Source of the DNA: Bordetella parapertussis
GTDB taxonomy: Bacteria; Pseudomonadota; Gammaproteobacteria; Burkholderiales; Burkholderiaceae_B
DNA length: 61,166 nucleotides
Reading direction: 5' to 3'
Assembly (NCBI GenBank): GCA_945883615.1
Contig: CAMCYB010000005.1
Location: 1-61,166 of the forward strand
The notes below the pieces were generated by a model, which was given only the letters and a program-made list of their open reading frames with translations, was not told where the DNA came from and searched no databases. Below are positions 7,882-16,887 of this stretch, in pieces (the first letter of the stretch is position 1; every line of letters starts with the position of its first letter). The position numbers and the translations under genes are program-made.

Positions 7882-8688
7882 ATGAAACGTTACGCCATAC
7901 TCGGTACCTTTATAGTTGCATTGAGTGCTGTTGTTGCGCCGCAGGTTTGGGCGCAATCTGCAGCAGATCAGCTCAAAGCATATCGTGATGCCTTAGCCGA
8001 CGGTAACCCCGCAGAACTTTACGAGATGGAAGGTGAAGAGCTCTGGAAAAAACCCATGGGCCCGAAAAATGCCAACCTTGAAAAATGTAACCTCGGTTTA
8101 GGTGATGGTGTTGTAAAAGGCGCTTCTGCTCAGCTGCCCCGTTACTTTAGCGATACCAATAGGGTTCAAGATCTTGAGTCGCGTTTAATGACCTTTATGG
8201 AAACATTACAAGGTATTCCTCAGTCAGAAACGATTGATGCAGCGTGGGGCAAGGGGCAGAAAAAAGTCATGGACGCCGTCGTGGCTTATGTCGTGACACA
8301 ATCTAAAGGTATGAAAGTTAACGTACCCGCCAACTTGCCGCAAGAAAAGAAAATGCTTGCTTTAGGTGAGAAATTGTTTTACCAACAGGGCGGCCCGATG
8401 GATTTTTCATGTGCATCGTGTCACTCAGTTGATAATCAGCGTATTCGCATGCAAGATTTGCCTAATTTAACCAAGTCAGCTGGTGCGCAAGCCGGTTGGG
8501 GTAGTTGGCCTGCTTACCGCGTGTCAAATGGCCAGTTCTGGACCATGCAACATCGGTTGAATGATTGTTATCGCCAGCAACGTATGCCGTTTCCGATTTA
8601 TGGTTCAGATGCCACCATTGCCTTGTCGCTTTATATGGCAAACCAAGCAAATGGTGGTGAAATCATTACCCCCGGCATCAAGCGTTAA
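7882..8688 (+). CDS. soxA: SoxA, diheme-family cytochrome c with one haem site
   Basis: SoxA with SoxX forms the cytochrome that couples thiosulfate to SoxY. GGAGGAG just upstream fixes ATG 7882 as the start, giving 268 residues, although the frame is open further upstream. A signal peptide ends near VWAQ. The N-terminal domain keeps only a lone cysteine (Cys69 in EKCNLGLG), so it lacks the first haem. The C-terminal domain has CASCH at 177-181. Cys229 in RLNDCYRQQRMP matches the active-site cysteine that becomes a persulfide haem ligand. This is the monohaem SoxA type. Confidence 0.94.
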   Translation: MKRYAILGTFIVALSAVVAPQVWAQSAADQLKAYRDALADGNPAELYEMEGEELWKKPMGPKNANLEKCNLGLGDGVVKGASAQLPRYFSDTNRVQDLESRLMTFMETLQGIPQSETIDAAWGKGQKKVMDAVVAYVVTQSKGMKVNVPANLPQEKKMLALGEKLFYQQGGPMDFSCASCHSVDNQRIRMQDLPNLTKSAGAQAGWGSWPAYRVSNGQFWTMQHRLNDCYRQQRMPFPIYGSDATIALSLYMANQANGGEIITPGIKR

Positions 8689-8715
8689 TCGCCCCGTTCA
8701 TTGGAGACTCAAGTT

Positions 8716-9348
8716 ATGAAAAAGCAATTAAATTTAATGAACTGTTTATTGGCGTTGGGCATCGTTTCCTTAGCCACTCTTAACGTTTCATATGCGCAAA
8801 CAACTGACCCGCAAGTGACCGAAACATTAAACAATAGTTTTGTATCAAGAGGTATTGCAAAAAAAGATCGTGTCATACCTGATGATATTCAGGTTTTATG
8901 TTCAGACAAAGTCTTTTTTGAAAGCCCTGCAGGTCAAAAAAGAGCGGTTGAGTTGCAAACCATTGCTCTTCAATCAGTCAAGCCACCTTCAGACGGCAAA
9001 TATCTGGGCGACTGGAAAGAAGGTGAGAAAATAGCTCAAAGTGGTCGAGGCGCAACGTGGTCTGACAATGAAAAAACAGTCAATGGCGGAAGTTGCTACA
9101 ACTGTCATCAGGTCACAAAGGCCGAAGTCTCACACGGTACCATTGGCCCATCGCTTCTAAACTATGGCAAATTACGTGGTAGCAGCGAAGCAATAACCGT
9201 CTACACCTGGAACCGTTTAAACAACTCGAAAGCTTATAACGCTTGCAGCAATATGCCTCGTTTTGCACACTTCGATTTGCTTAGCGAAAAACAGATTCAA
9301 GATGTTATGGCGCTGTTGTTAGACCCACAGTCGCCAGTCAATCAATAA
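8716..9348 (+). CDS. soxX: SoxX, monohaem cytochrome c
   Basis: The monohaem subunit of the SoxAX complex, which accepts electrons when thiosulfate is conjugated to SoxY. ATG 8716 has GGAG nine bases upstream, giving 210 residues. The signal peptide ends near SYAQ (28). The haem site is CYNCH at 127-131 and the likely axial methionine is in CSNMPRF. The N-terminal region before the haem is longer than in the shortest SoxX proteins, as in the larger type II forms. It follows soxA by 27 bp. Confidence 0.93.
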   Translation: MKKQLNLMNCLLALGIVSLATLNVSYAQTTDPQVTETLNNSFVSRGIAKKDRVIPDDIQVLCSDKVFFESPAGQKRAVELQTIALQSVKPPSDGKYLGDWKEGEKIAQSGRGATWSDNEKTVNGGSCYNCHQVTKAEVSHGTIGPSLLNYGKLRGSSEAITVYTWNRLNNSKAYNACSNMPRFAHFDLLSEKQIQDVMALLLDPQSPVNQ

Positions 9349-9376
9349 TCGTTAAATTTTCTTTAGTTGTTTTCTG

Positions 9377-9415
9377 ACAAACCCGCCATGTGTGAAAAAT
9401 GGCGGGTTTGTTTTC
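9377..9415 (+). terminator. Intrinsic terminator between soxX and soxB
   Basis: ACAAACCCGCCAT at 9377-9389 pairs perfectly with ATGGCGGGTTTGT at 9399-9411, a 13-bp stem with a 9-base loop followed by TTTTCTT. This is strong for rightward transcription and lies just 36 bp before the soxB start. Either soxB has its own promoter or it is expressed at a reduced level by readthrough. Confidence 0.85.
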
Positions 9416-9450
9416 TTATGTTCTGTCAGTTTAAATTTTAGGTGTCAAGT

Positions 9451-11178
9451 ATGAGTATGAATCGTCGTGAATTCGTCCAACTTTTAAGCATAGCTTCTGC
9501 CGCAGGCATGGTGCTCAAACCTGGTTTTGCACAAGCCCAAACGGCTGCGAGTACCCTGTACGATGTGCCTAAATTTGGTAATGTGCATTTCATGCATTTT
9601 ACTGACTGTCATGCTCAGCTTACTCCCATTTACTTCCGTGAGCCGAGCGTTAATCTTGGCTTTGGCACCATGAAAGGTCAACCCCCACATTTAGTGGGCG
9701 AGTATCTTTTGAAGTTTTATGGTATTCAACCGAATACGCGTGAAGCGCATGCAATGACGTATCTTGATTTCGATAAAGCAGCTCAAACTTATGGCAAAGT
9801 GGGCGGTTTTGCACATTTGTCTACATTAGTTAAACAAGTCCGCGCGTCACGTCCTGGCGCTTTATTGCTTGACGGTGGTGATACTTGGCAGGGTTCAGGT
9901 ACGGCGTTATGGACCGACGGTCAAGATATGGTTGATGCTTGTTTAGAGTTAGGGGTCGACATCATGACCGCTCACTGGGAAATGACGCTAGGTGAAAAAC
10001 GTGTCAAAGAAATTGTTGATAAAGACTTTAAAGGTAAAGTCGCCTTTGTTGCACAAAACATTAAAACAGCAGACTTCGGTGACCCAGTATTTGAAGCCTA
10101 CACGATGCGTGAAATGAATGGCATTAAAGTTGCTGTCATTGGTCAAGCCTTTCCTTATACACCGATTGCCAACCCGCGCTACCTAGTTCCAAACTGGACA
10201 TTTGGTATCGACGATGAAAACATGCAAGTCACTGTCGATGCAGCGCGTGCAGCAGGCGCTAAAGTCGTTGTTGTGTTGTCACACAACGGTATGGATGTTG
10301 ACTTAAAAATGGCATCGCGTGTCACGGGTGTTGACGCGATTATGGGCGGCCATACCCATGACGGTGTTCCAGCACCAGTAAAAGTGAAAAATGCGGGTGG
10401 TGTTACCTTGGTGACCAATGCGGGTTCTAATAGTAAGTTTTTAGCAGTGCTCGATTTTGATGTGAAAGAGGGCAAAGTGGCAGATTTCCGCTACAAGCTC
10501 TTGCCTATTTTTTCAGACTTGATTAAAGCAGATGCCGGTATGGCAGCCTTGGTCACCAAAATACGTTCCCCTTATGAAGCGAAGCTAGCTGAAAAGTTAG
10601 CCACCACAGAAGGTACCCTTTATCGTCGCGGTAATTTTAATGGCACTTTCGACCAAGTCATAGTTGATGGTTTGATAAAAATGAAAAATGCTGAAATTGC
10701 TTTTTCACCCGGTTTTCGCTGGGGAACATCACTACTGCCAGGTCAGGCCATCACGATGGAGCATTTGCTTGACCAAACGGCCATTACTTACCCGTACACC
10801 ACGGTTACCCCCATGACAGGTGAGACCATTAAAGTGGTGCTAGAAGATGTGGCTGATAATCTTTTTAACCCTGATCCTTACTACCAACAGGGTGGCGATA
10901 TGGTTCGTGTCGGTGGCATGCAATACACGATTGACCCCACCGCATCAGCCGGTAATCGCATATCAAATATGATGCTTAACGGCAAGCAAATTGAAGCGGG
11001 CAAAACGTATAAAGTGGCTGGTTGGGCGCCCGTTTCTGAGCAAGCTAAAGAGGCGGGTGGTGAACCTATTTGGGATGTCATGGCTGCATATTTACGCGAT
11101 GTCAAAACCATACCGGCAAAGGCACCCAATACGCCAGTTATTAAGGGTGCAGAAGGCAACCCTGGTTACGCACCTTAA
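9451..11178 (+). CDS. soxB: Thiosulfohydrolase SoxB
   Basis: SoxB is the dimanganese hydrolase that releases sulfate from the SoxY-thiosulfonate adduct in the periplasm. The Tat signal is MSMNRREFVQLLSIASAAGM, cleaved near FAQAQ. The metallophosphatase domain shows HFTDCHAQL, LLDGGDTWQGSG, AHWEMTLG and GGHTHDG; the C-terminal 5'-nucleotidase domain follows. ATG 9451 is preferred over GTG 9442 because it begins the Tat signal directly and has AGGTG upstream. The 575-residue length is normal. A terminator separates it from soxX. Confidence 0.95.
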   Translation: MSMNRREFVQLLSIASAAGMVLKPGFAQAQTAASTLYDVPKFGNVHFMHFTDCHAQLTPIYFREPSVNLGFGTMKGQPPHLVGEYLLKFYGIQPNTREAHAMTYLDFDKAAQTYGKVGGFAHLSTLVKQVRASRPGALLLDGGDTWQGSGTALWTDGQDMVDACLELGVDIMTAHWEMTLGEKRVKEIVDKDFKGKVAFVAQNIKTADFGDPVFEAYTMREMNGIKVAVIGQAFPYTPIANPRYLVPNWTFGIDDENMQVTVDAARAAGAKVVVVLSHNGMDVDLKMASRVTGVDAIMGGHTHDGVPAPVKVKNAGGVTLVTNAGSNSKFLAVLDFDVKEGKVADFRYKLLPIFSDLIKADAGMAALVTKIRSPYEAKLAEKLATTEGTLYRRGNFNGTFDQVIVDGLIKMKNAEIAFSPGFRWGTSLLPGQAITMEHLLDQTAITYPYTTVTPMTGETIKVVLEDVADNLFNPDPYYQQGGDMVRVGGMQYTIDPTASAGNRISNMMLNGKQIEAGKTYKVAGWAPVSEQAKEAGGEPIWDVMAAYLRDVKTIPAKAPNTPVIKGAEGNPGYAP

Positions 11179-11265
11179 AGTGATGATGTTTTTAAGGCCT
11201 TTTTTTTCAGGCCCTATATTTGCGTAAACGAAGTAAACAGACCAGACGTAATGTAATAATGAAGC

Positions 11266-11294
11266 CATGAGCGATAGCTTAATCAGCGCTCATG
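11266..11294. repeat. Hairpin between soxB and the thioredoxin gene
   Basis: CATGAGCG at 11266-11273 is the perfect complement of CGCTCATG at 11287-11294, with a 13-base loop. No T-run follows on either side, so Rho-independent termination is uncertain. It lies between the convergent ends of soxB and the thioredoxin-like gene. Two copies of GCTCATTCAA follow at 11311 and 11326. Confidence 0.45.
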
Positions 11295-11331
11295 ACTACA
11301 TTCAACATTTGCTCATTCAACGTTAGCTCAT

Positions 11332-11850
11332 TCAAGGTTTGCCATAGTCAGCTAAATCAAACACATCTAAATCAATCATTTCGCCATAATCTTTTTGTAC
11401 GACCACGCCTTTCGGGTCAATGACGTATAACTCTGGTATGCCTCGTCGCTTGCCAATTGCTTTTGATAGTTCAGGGGTCATCATCGTGTTGGGAAAGTTG
11501 ATTTTATTTTTCTCAACATAAGCGACGACCTCTTCTTGTTTTTTATCAACTGATATGCCGATGACTTGCAGTGGCATGTCTTTTGTCATGTTAACCAGCT
11601 TGACCAAATGTTGATTTTGTCGATGGCAAAACGGGCACCATGTGGCCCACACTTCGATGATGACGTACTTGTCTTTTAAATCTTGTGCAGTGATCACGCG
11701 GCCGTCAATAGTGGTGATTTGATCAATCTTTAAGGTGTCACCCACCTCGATTGCTTTGACTGACAAAGAGCCCAAAGCAAGACTCATAACTAGCCAAAAT
11801 TTCACCCAAAACTGAACACGGGCTAGAGCCCCGATGTATGCGGTTTTCAT
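11332..11850 (-). CDS. TlpA-like periplasmic thiol-disulfide oxidoreductase
   Basis: A 172-residue protein with an N-terminal hydrophobic segment (residues 13-32, signal or anchor) and a thioredoxin fold of the TlpA/ResA class. The active site is CPFC in VWATWCPFCHRQN, and the cis-proline region is RGIPELYVIDPKG. Such proteins keep haem-binding or carrier cysteines reduced in the periplasm. Next to soxB, it may act like SoxW or SoxS on SoxY or the Sox cytochromes. That assignment is from position, since it is transcribed convergently with soxB and is not part of the sox transcript. Confidence 0.8.
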   Translation of the reverse strand: MKTAYIGALARVQFWVKFWLVMSLALGSLSVKAIEVGDTLKIDQITTIDGRVITAQDLKDKYVIIEVWATWCPFCHRQNQHLVKLVNMTKDMPLQVIGISVDKKQEEVVAYVEKNKINFPNTMMTPELSKAIGKRRGIPELYVIDPKGVVVQKDYGEMIDLDVFDLADYGKP

Positions 11851-11893
11851 ATTGTCTCACCCCACTGAATTATTATGTTTTATTGTATAGCGA

Positions 11894-12829
11894 CTATGAC
11901 GAGTGGTTCGTTAAAAATACACCCGTGATCACGATGACGCCACCTAACAACATAGAGGGCAAAATGGGTTCTGACAAAATGAGTGAGCCAAAAACCACGC
12001 CAAATACCGGCACCAAGTTAGTAAATACGACGGTACGAGCAGGGCCAATCGTTTTAACGCCTTCACTGTACCAAATGAAGGCCACCGCTGTTCCAAAAAC
12101 CCCCAAATAAAGAATAGCGCCAATATTGGTTGGGCTGAACATAGCCTGGGTCAGTTGCGGTATTTCAAATAATGCCCCAATCGAAAGCAAAATTGAGCCA
12201 AATAATGTTGCGTAAGTGGTGGCGGCGATCGCGCTTAACCCTTTTAAGGCAAATCGACTCGTGATGGTGTAGGCTACCCAGCTGCATACGGCTAAAAGCA
12301 TAAACCCCTCGCCTAATTCAAAAGCATGGGTAATGGCTTGCCAACCGTTTAAAAGCTGCCCTTGTGTGACAATAATACTGACCCCTACCAACGCCATCAT
12401 GATGCCTAACCAACGTTTTGTGCCGAGTTTTTCGCGCAAAATAAAAGCAACAATTAAGGCTGTCAAAATGGGGCTTAAAGAAACGATTAAGGCTGTTTTA
12501 CCTGCAGGAATACGCTCAAGTGCAGCTAAGAAAAAAATGTTGTAAGCAAAAACGCCAGTTAAACCAAGCCCTAAGGTAGCAAAGAACTGGCTTCGATTGA
12601 GCTTGGGTAACCCGCCTTCAAATCGCCATGCAACGACCCACAAAAGAGCAAATGCGATGATAAAACGAAGTGCAGAAATGGTGAGATGTGGCATGACTTG
12701 TGCCAACACCCGACCCGAGATAAAGGTTCCCCCCCAAAAAGCGGCTACGCCCACCAGCTTAAGTTGCGGCAAAGCACGCGAATATAAAGTTTTAGGGGTT
12801 GTTTGTGGTATAGAATCAGCTGACAACAT
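11894..12829 (-). CDS. EamA/DMT-family transporter
   Basis: A 311-residue membrane protein with about ten hydrophobic segments arranged as two EamA repeats (FWGGTFISGRVLA near 33-45, then a second half from about 170). Family members export amino acids or other metabolites, or take up small solutes; the substrate cannot be told from sequence. Its start overlaps the last 14 bp of the D-2-hydroxyacid dehydrogenase gene, so the two are probably co-translated. The minus-strand start at 12829 yields a short polar N-terminus of normal form. Confidence 0.85.
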   Translation of the reverse strand: MLSADSIPQTTPKTLYSRALPQLKLVGVAAFWGGTFISGRVLAQVMPHLTISALRFIIAFALLWVVAWRFEGGLPKLNRSQFFATLGLGLTGVFAYNIFFLAALERIPAGKTALIVSLSPILTALIVAFILREKLGTKRWLGIMMALVGVSIIVTQGQLLNGWQAITHAFELGEGFMLLAVCSWVAYTITSRFALKGLSAIAATTYATLFGSILLSIGALFEIPQLTQAMFSPTNIGAILYLGVFGTAVAFIWYSEGVKTIGPARTVVFTNLVPVFGVVFGSLILSEPILPSMLLGGVIVITGVFLTNHSS

Positions 12830-13763
12830 GAACCGGTTGCCCTTGATAAAAAGCGTCTAAATTGACACGAACACCGTGCGCCAAATTGGCTAAACCTGAC
12901 TGAGCGGCCCAAGCGATATGAGGGGTAATTAATAGGTTGGGGTGGTCAAGCTTAAGCAAAGGGTGGTCAGCAATGGGGGGCTCTTCAGCCAAGACGTCAA
13001 GCGCAACCCCGCCTAAATGGCCTGTTTGCAAGCCATCAAGTAGGGCTGTTTCATTAATCAGTGGGCCACGCGCTGAATTAATAATAAACGCACCCGGTTT
13101 CATGTTTGCGACTTCTGCTTGGCTGATCATGTGACGGGTCGTTTCATTTAAAGGGCAGTGCAGGGTGATCACATCACTTTGTGCAATCACAGTTTCAAAC
13201 CGGGTATACCCTTCTCTAACTGTGGGGCGATTGCGGTGCTCAGCAAATAAAATATGCATACCCATTGCGCTAGCCCGTTGCGCGACAGCTTGACCAATTG
13301 CGCCGTTACCAAATATACCTAATGTGGCACCTTGAACATTCAAAATAGGCTGGCTATGAACGCAGAAATGTTTTGATTCAGACCATTCGGTACGACCTAG
13401 TTTTGCGTACAGTGGTAATGATCTGACCAAGGCGAACAGGCAGGCCATAACGTGCTCTGCTACGCTTAGTGCTGAATAGCCGGGTATGTTAGATACGGTC
13501 ACGCCCTGCTCACGTGCGGCACGTAAATCAATACAGTCATACCCCGTTGCAGCAACACAAATAAACTTGAGCTTTGGGCATTGCGCCAAAATGGCAGGGG
13601 TTATTTTGATTTTGTTTGTAATGCAAATTTCAGCGTCTTGTAACGCTTTCACAACTTCTTCAGTATTTTGTTCAGTAGCGGGTCGTTGTACCCATTGTGT
13701 GACCCATAATGGGTGCTCGATCGGGTAGGGTAGCGTGTCACTATCTAGAAAAACGAGTTTCAT
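12816..13763 (-). CDS. D-2-hydroxyacid dehydrogenase (glycerate/hydroxypyruvate reductase-like)
   Basis: A 315-residue NAD(P)-dependent dehydrogenase. The nucleotide-binding motif is GIFGNGAIGQAVAQRA near residues 149-164. The catalytic arginine lies in INSARGPLINE, the glutamate in DVLAEEPP and the histidine in LITPHIAWA. The closest subfamily is glycerate dehydrogenase/hydroxypyruvate reductase (HprA-like), but phosphonate or glyoxylate reductase activity is also possible. It is upstream of and overlaps the EamA transporter gene. No adjacent pathway gene narrows the substrate. Confidence 0.85.
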   Translation of the reverse strand: MKLVFLDSDTLPYPIEHPLWVTQWVQRPATEQNTEEVVKALQDAEICITNKIKITPAILAQCPKLKFICVAATGYDCIDLRAAREQGVTVSNIPGYSALSVAEHVMACLFALVRSLPLYAKLGRTEWSESKHFCVHSQPILNVQGATLGIFGNGAIGQAVAQRASAMGMHILFAEHRNRPTVREGYTRFETVIAQSDVITLHCPLNETTRHMISQAEVANMKPGAFIINSARGPLINETALLDGLQTGHLGGVALDVLAEEPPIADHPLLKLDHPNLLITPHIAWAAQSGLANLAHGVRVNLDAFYQGQPVHVVS

Positions 13764-13844
13764 ATGGTTTGGTCCTATCTCTTAAAATGCGTGTATTAAC
13801 ATTTGTATATATTGTGTGTGCTGATTCCTTACTTGTATTAAATC

Positions 13845-14534
13845 ATGCGACCACCCTGTTTAGTGAGGTACTTCATGCTTAGCCTAGCTTTTCCGGCTCT
13901 AAAAGCCATCCCTGTTTGGGGTATTCGGTTGGTGCAAGCTCGGGCTAAATCACGGCTTAAAGCGGCGTTAATCTGCGTTATAACGTTGGGCTTTGGTCTC
14001 AGCCCAACTGTAAACGTTTTGGCTCAACCAATCGCTCAACCAATCACTAAACCAATCACTAAACCAATCACTAAACCCACTTATACCCTGACTGGTAAAG
14101 TGATTAAAGTGTCTGATGGCGACACCCTGACTCTGCGAAGTGTTGAAAACCTCAAAATCAGGCTCGCCAGTATTGATGCACCTGAGAAAAAAAGTGGGTC
14201 TAATCGCCCTGCACAACCCTACAGTGAACCTTCGCGCGAATATCTAGCCAAACTTGTTGCAGGTCAAACGATAACTGTGCTGTGTTTTGAAAAAGACCGA
14301 TATGATCGACATATTTGTGACATTCCTGTGAATCAAACGACCGCCAATCGTCTGTTGGTCGAAGCAGGTTTGGCTTGGGCAAATCAGCAAGCAGGTGGCA
14401 AGTATTTACGCGACAATGATTTATTGGGTTTAGAGCAACAAGCGCGGGCAGCAAAACGGGGTTTATGGGTTGAGCCTAACCCTGTTGCGCCATGGGTTTG
14501 GCGTTATAAGTGTTGGCAACAGGGGCAATGTTAA
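13845..14534 (+). CDS. Thermonuclease-like (SNase) exported protein
   Basis: A 229-residue protein with an N-terminal hydrophobic segment (about residues 40-62) that is a likely signal or anchor. A repetitive linker (QPI/KPI units, residues 60-78) follows, then a staphylococcal-nuclease-like OB-fold. Motifs include VIKVSDGDTLTL, RLASIDAPE, EKDRYDR and the closing AAKRGLW. It should cleave DNA or RNA in the envelope or outside the cell. A later start at ATG 13875 is possible. Its stop overlaps the start of the following binding-protein gene (TAATG), so the two are coupled although functionally unrelated. Confidence 0.82.
   Translation: MRPPCLVRYFMLSLAFPALKAIPVWGIRLVQARAKSRLKAALICVITLGFGLSPTVNVLAQPIAQPITKPITKPITKPTYTLTGKVIKVSDGDTLTLRSVENLKIRLASIDAPEKKSGSNRPAQPYSEPSREYLAKLVAGQTITVLCFEKDRYDRHICDIPVNQTTANRLLVEAGLAWANQQAGGKYLRDNDLLGLEQQARAAKRGLWVEPNPVAPWVWRYKCWQQGQC
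14023..14082. repeat. 12-bp tandem repeat inside the nuclease gene
   Basis: Five 12-bp units run from 14023: CTCAACCAATCG, CTCAACCAATCA, two exact CTAAACCAATCA, and a decaying CTAAACCCACTT. They encode four-residue Pro-Ile units in the linker between membrane segment and nuclease domain. Copy-number changes would keep the reading frame. Confidence 0.9.
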
Positions 14535-16885
14535 TGATGTGTTTTCAGCGGGGTCGTGTGTTCATTTTGAAGGGGCGCTTAGCCGCTGTCTGCATGCTCG
14601 CCATAATAGTGTTGTCGTTCTCGACAGTCATGGTAAATGCGACGCCTATAAATAGCCCCCACGCTGAGGGCGCTGAAGAAACAAACACCTTGTTTACCGC
14701 ATTTACCCAACGATCGCCCAAGTACCTTGACCCTGCACGCTCTTATTCAACTGACGAAACGCCGTTTACGTACAACGTTTATGAACCGTTATATGGTTAT
14801 CACTACCTGAAACGACCCTATGAGTTAGTTGCCCGGGCCGCCGCACACGTGGTACCACCTGTTTATTTTTCTGAACAGGGTAACGTGTTAGACGCTACGG
14901 CAGCACCCGAAGACATCGCTTTTAGTGTGTATGACATTCCCATACGCCGTGGGGTTTTGTTTGCCCCACACCCCGCTTTTGCTCGTGAGGCTGACGGCGC
15001 TTATACCTACTGGCCACTGGCACCTGGTTTTTTGCAAGATAAATACTCACTGACTGATTTTAAGCAAACCGGTACACGTGAGTTAACCGCGCATGATTAT
15101 GTATACGCTTTTCGCCGCTTAGCCAGCCCCAAAGTAGCCTCGCCCATTTACTCTACTTTAGCGCAGCATGTGGTTGATTTTTCTGACTATGGCACGCGCT
15201 TACGCGAGGCTTTGAAGCGTCAGCCTCAATTACAAGAAAATCAACAAGGTCAAAGCGTCTTAAAAGATGAATGGCTTGATTTAAGGGAGAATGGTTTTGA
15301 AGGGGTCACTGCACTTGACGACTTCACATTTCGTATTCGCGTCAAAGGGCCTTACCCCCAGTTTCAATACTGGTTAGCGATGACTTTTACTGCGCCTATT
15401 GCTTGGGAAGTTGACCGCTTTTATGCCCAACCTGATATGGCCAAACATAATCTCTCGATTAATACATGGCCTGCCGGTACAGGCCCATACATGATGGTTG
15501 AGTCAATACAAAACCGTCGACATGTTTTAGCTAAAAACCCAAATTTTAGAGGCGAGCCCTACCCCTGCGAGGGCGAACCTGAAGACCAGGCAAAAGGGTT
15601 GCTCACTGATTGTGGCAAGATGACACCATTTATTGACCGCATTGTTTTTGACCTTGAAAAAGAGACCATTCCTTTGCAGGGTAAATTTATGCAGGGCTAT
15701 TATGATATGCCTCAAGTCGATCAGGGTGATTACGGTGTCGCGATGATTGTGGCAGCAGGCGACTCAAAAGAAAAGGCAGCCTTGTATGCACAACGTGGTA
15801 TTCAATTGCCCACAACCGTTGAGGCGCAAATGCAATACTTGGGCTTTAATTGGTTAGACCCCATCGTGGGTTATGGCGAGACCACTGAACAACAGCTTAA
15901 AAATCGAAAATTAAGGCAAGCGTTAAGTATTGCGTTTAATTGGGAAGCCTACGTTTCAATTTTTCAAAATGATCAGGCACAAGTTGCTTTCGGTCCTGTT
16001 CCGCCTGGCATCTTAGGCTATCAACCCTCGCCTGAAGGTATAAATCGGGTGGTGTATGACGTGGTTGATAACAAACCTGTGCGTAGATCACTTGATGTTG
16101 CACGGCAATTGCTGGCTGAGGCCGGTTACCCCAATGGTCGACATGCCCAAACTGGGGCGCCTTTGGTTTTGTATTTTGACACGGCATCAGGTGGGGGTAC
16201 CAACCCCACGCTAGAGTGGATGCGTCGTCAATTTGCCCAAATTGGTGTGCAACTTGATATTCGATCGACTGACTACAACCGCTTTCAAGAAAAGATGTCA
16301 CGCGGTGTTGCCCAAATGTTTATGTGGGGTTGGGTGGCTGATTACCCCGACGCTGAGAACTTTTTGTTTTTACTTTATGGTCAACAAGCCAAAGCTCAAA
16401 AGGGCGGTGAAAACGCCTCAAACTATCAAAATGACGAATACGACAAACTTTTTGTCAGCATGCGCGACTTGCCAGATGGGCCAGAAAAGGCCGCTATCAT
16501 CGCCAAAATGATTGAAATTGTGCAAACAGATGCACCTTGGATGTTCGGTATATTTCCTAAATCTGCGGGTGCTTATCAACAGTGGGTCGGTAATGCAAAA
16601 CCAACACAAATGGTGCGAAATACTCTGCAGTATCTCTCAATTGATACCTCGTTACGACAGCAAAAAATAAGTTCTTGGAATCAACCCATTTGGTGGCCCG
16701 TGGTCGCCATATTTGCGTTCATCTGTTTGTTAGTTTGGCCCGCTTGGGGAATGCTTAGGCAGCAACAAGTTCGAACGGCCATGGGTAACGCCGCGTCGGC
16801 AAACACTTCAGTAACGGCCTCTCAATCAAAGCAGGGTCAGTCTGAAACAGATTCAAGCCGCTCTAAAAAAGTGCGAGGTCAATAG
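14534..16885 (+). CDS. Peptide/nickel-type ABC transporter substrate-binding protein with C-terminal membrane anchor
   Basis: The binding protein of an Opp/Yej-type importer, about 783 residues. It has an N-terminal signal segment (about residues 13-35) and a family 5 extracellular binding domain with LFTAFTQRSPKYLDPARSYS and the hinge region NRKLRQALSIAFNWEAYV. Unlike typical soluble binding proteins it ends with a hydrophobic helix (WWPVVAIFAFICLLVW, near residue 720) and a polar Ser/Gln-rich tail. ATG 14534 overlaps the previous stop and has AGGGG eight bases upstream; ATG 14528 or 14537 are alternatives. The two permeases and ATPase follow directly. Confidence 0.85.
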   Translation: MMCFQRGRVFILKGRLAAVCMLAIIVLSFSTVMVNATPINSPHAEGAEETNTLFTAFTQRSPKYLDPARSYSTDETPFTYNVYEPLYGYHYLKRPYELVARAAAHVVPPVYFSEQGNVLDATAAPEDIAFSVYDIPIRRGVLFAPHPAFAREADGAYTYWPLAPGFLQDKYSLTDFKQTGTRELTAHDYVYAFRRLASPKVASPIYSTLAQHVVDFSDYGTRLREALKRQPQLQENQQGQSVLKDEWLDLRENGFEGVTALDDFTFRIRVKGPYPQFQYWLAMTFTAPIAWEVDRFYAQPDMAKHNLSINTWPAGTGPYMMVESIQNRRHVLAKNPNFRGEPYPCEGEPEDQAKGLLTDCGKMTPFIDRIVFDLEKETIPLQGKFMQGYYDMPQVDQGDYGVAMIVAAGDSKEKAALYAQRGIQLPTTVEAQMQYLGFNWLDPIVGYGETTEQQLKNRKLRQALSIAFNWEAYVSIFQNDQAQVAFGPVPPGILGYQPSPEGINRVVYDVVDNKPVRRSLDVARQLLAEAGYPNGRHAQTGAPLVLYFDTASGGGTNPTLEWMRRQFAQIGVQLDIRSTDYNRFQEKMSRGVAQMFMWGWVADYPDAENFLFLLYGQQAKAQKGGENASNYQNDEYDKLFVSMRDLPDGPEKAAIIAKMIEIVQTDAPWMFGIFPKSAGAYQQWVGNAKPTQMVRNTLQYLSIDTSLRQQKISSWNQPIWWPVVAIFAFICLLVWPAWGMLRQQQVRTAMGNAASANTSVTASQSKQGQSETDSSRSKKVRGQ

Positions 16886-16887
16886 AC

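Noticed and set aside
11198..11218. Terminator after soxB (GGCCT, T-run, AGGCC)
   Set aside because: The T-run is the loop of a five-base stem, not a tail after it, so it does not have the form of an intrinsic terminator.
15936..16301. A 121-codon minus-strand frame inside the binding-protein gene
   Set aside because: It is antisense to conserved family 5 binding-protein sequence and has no recognisable domain or upstream signals.
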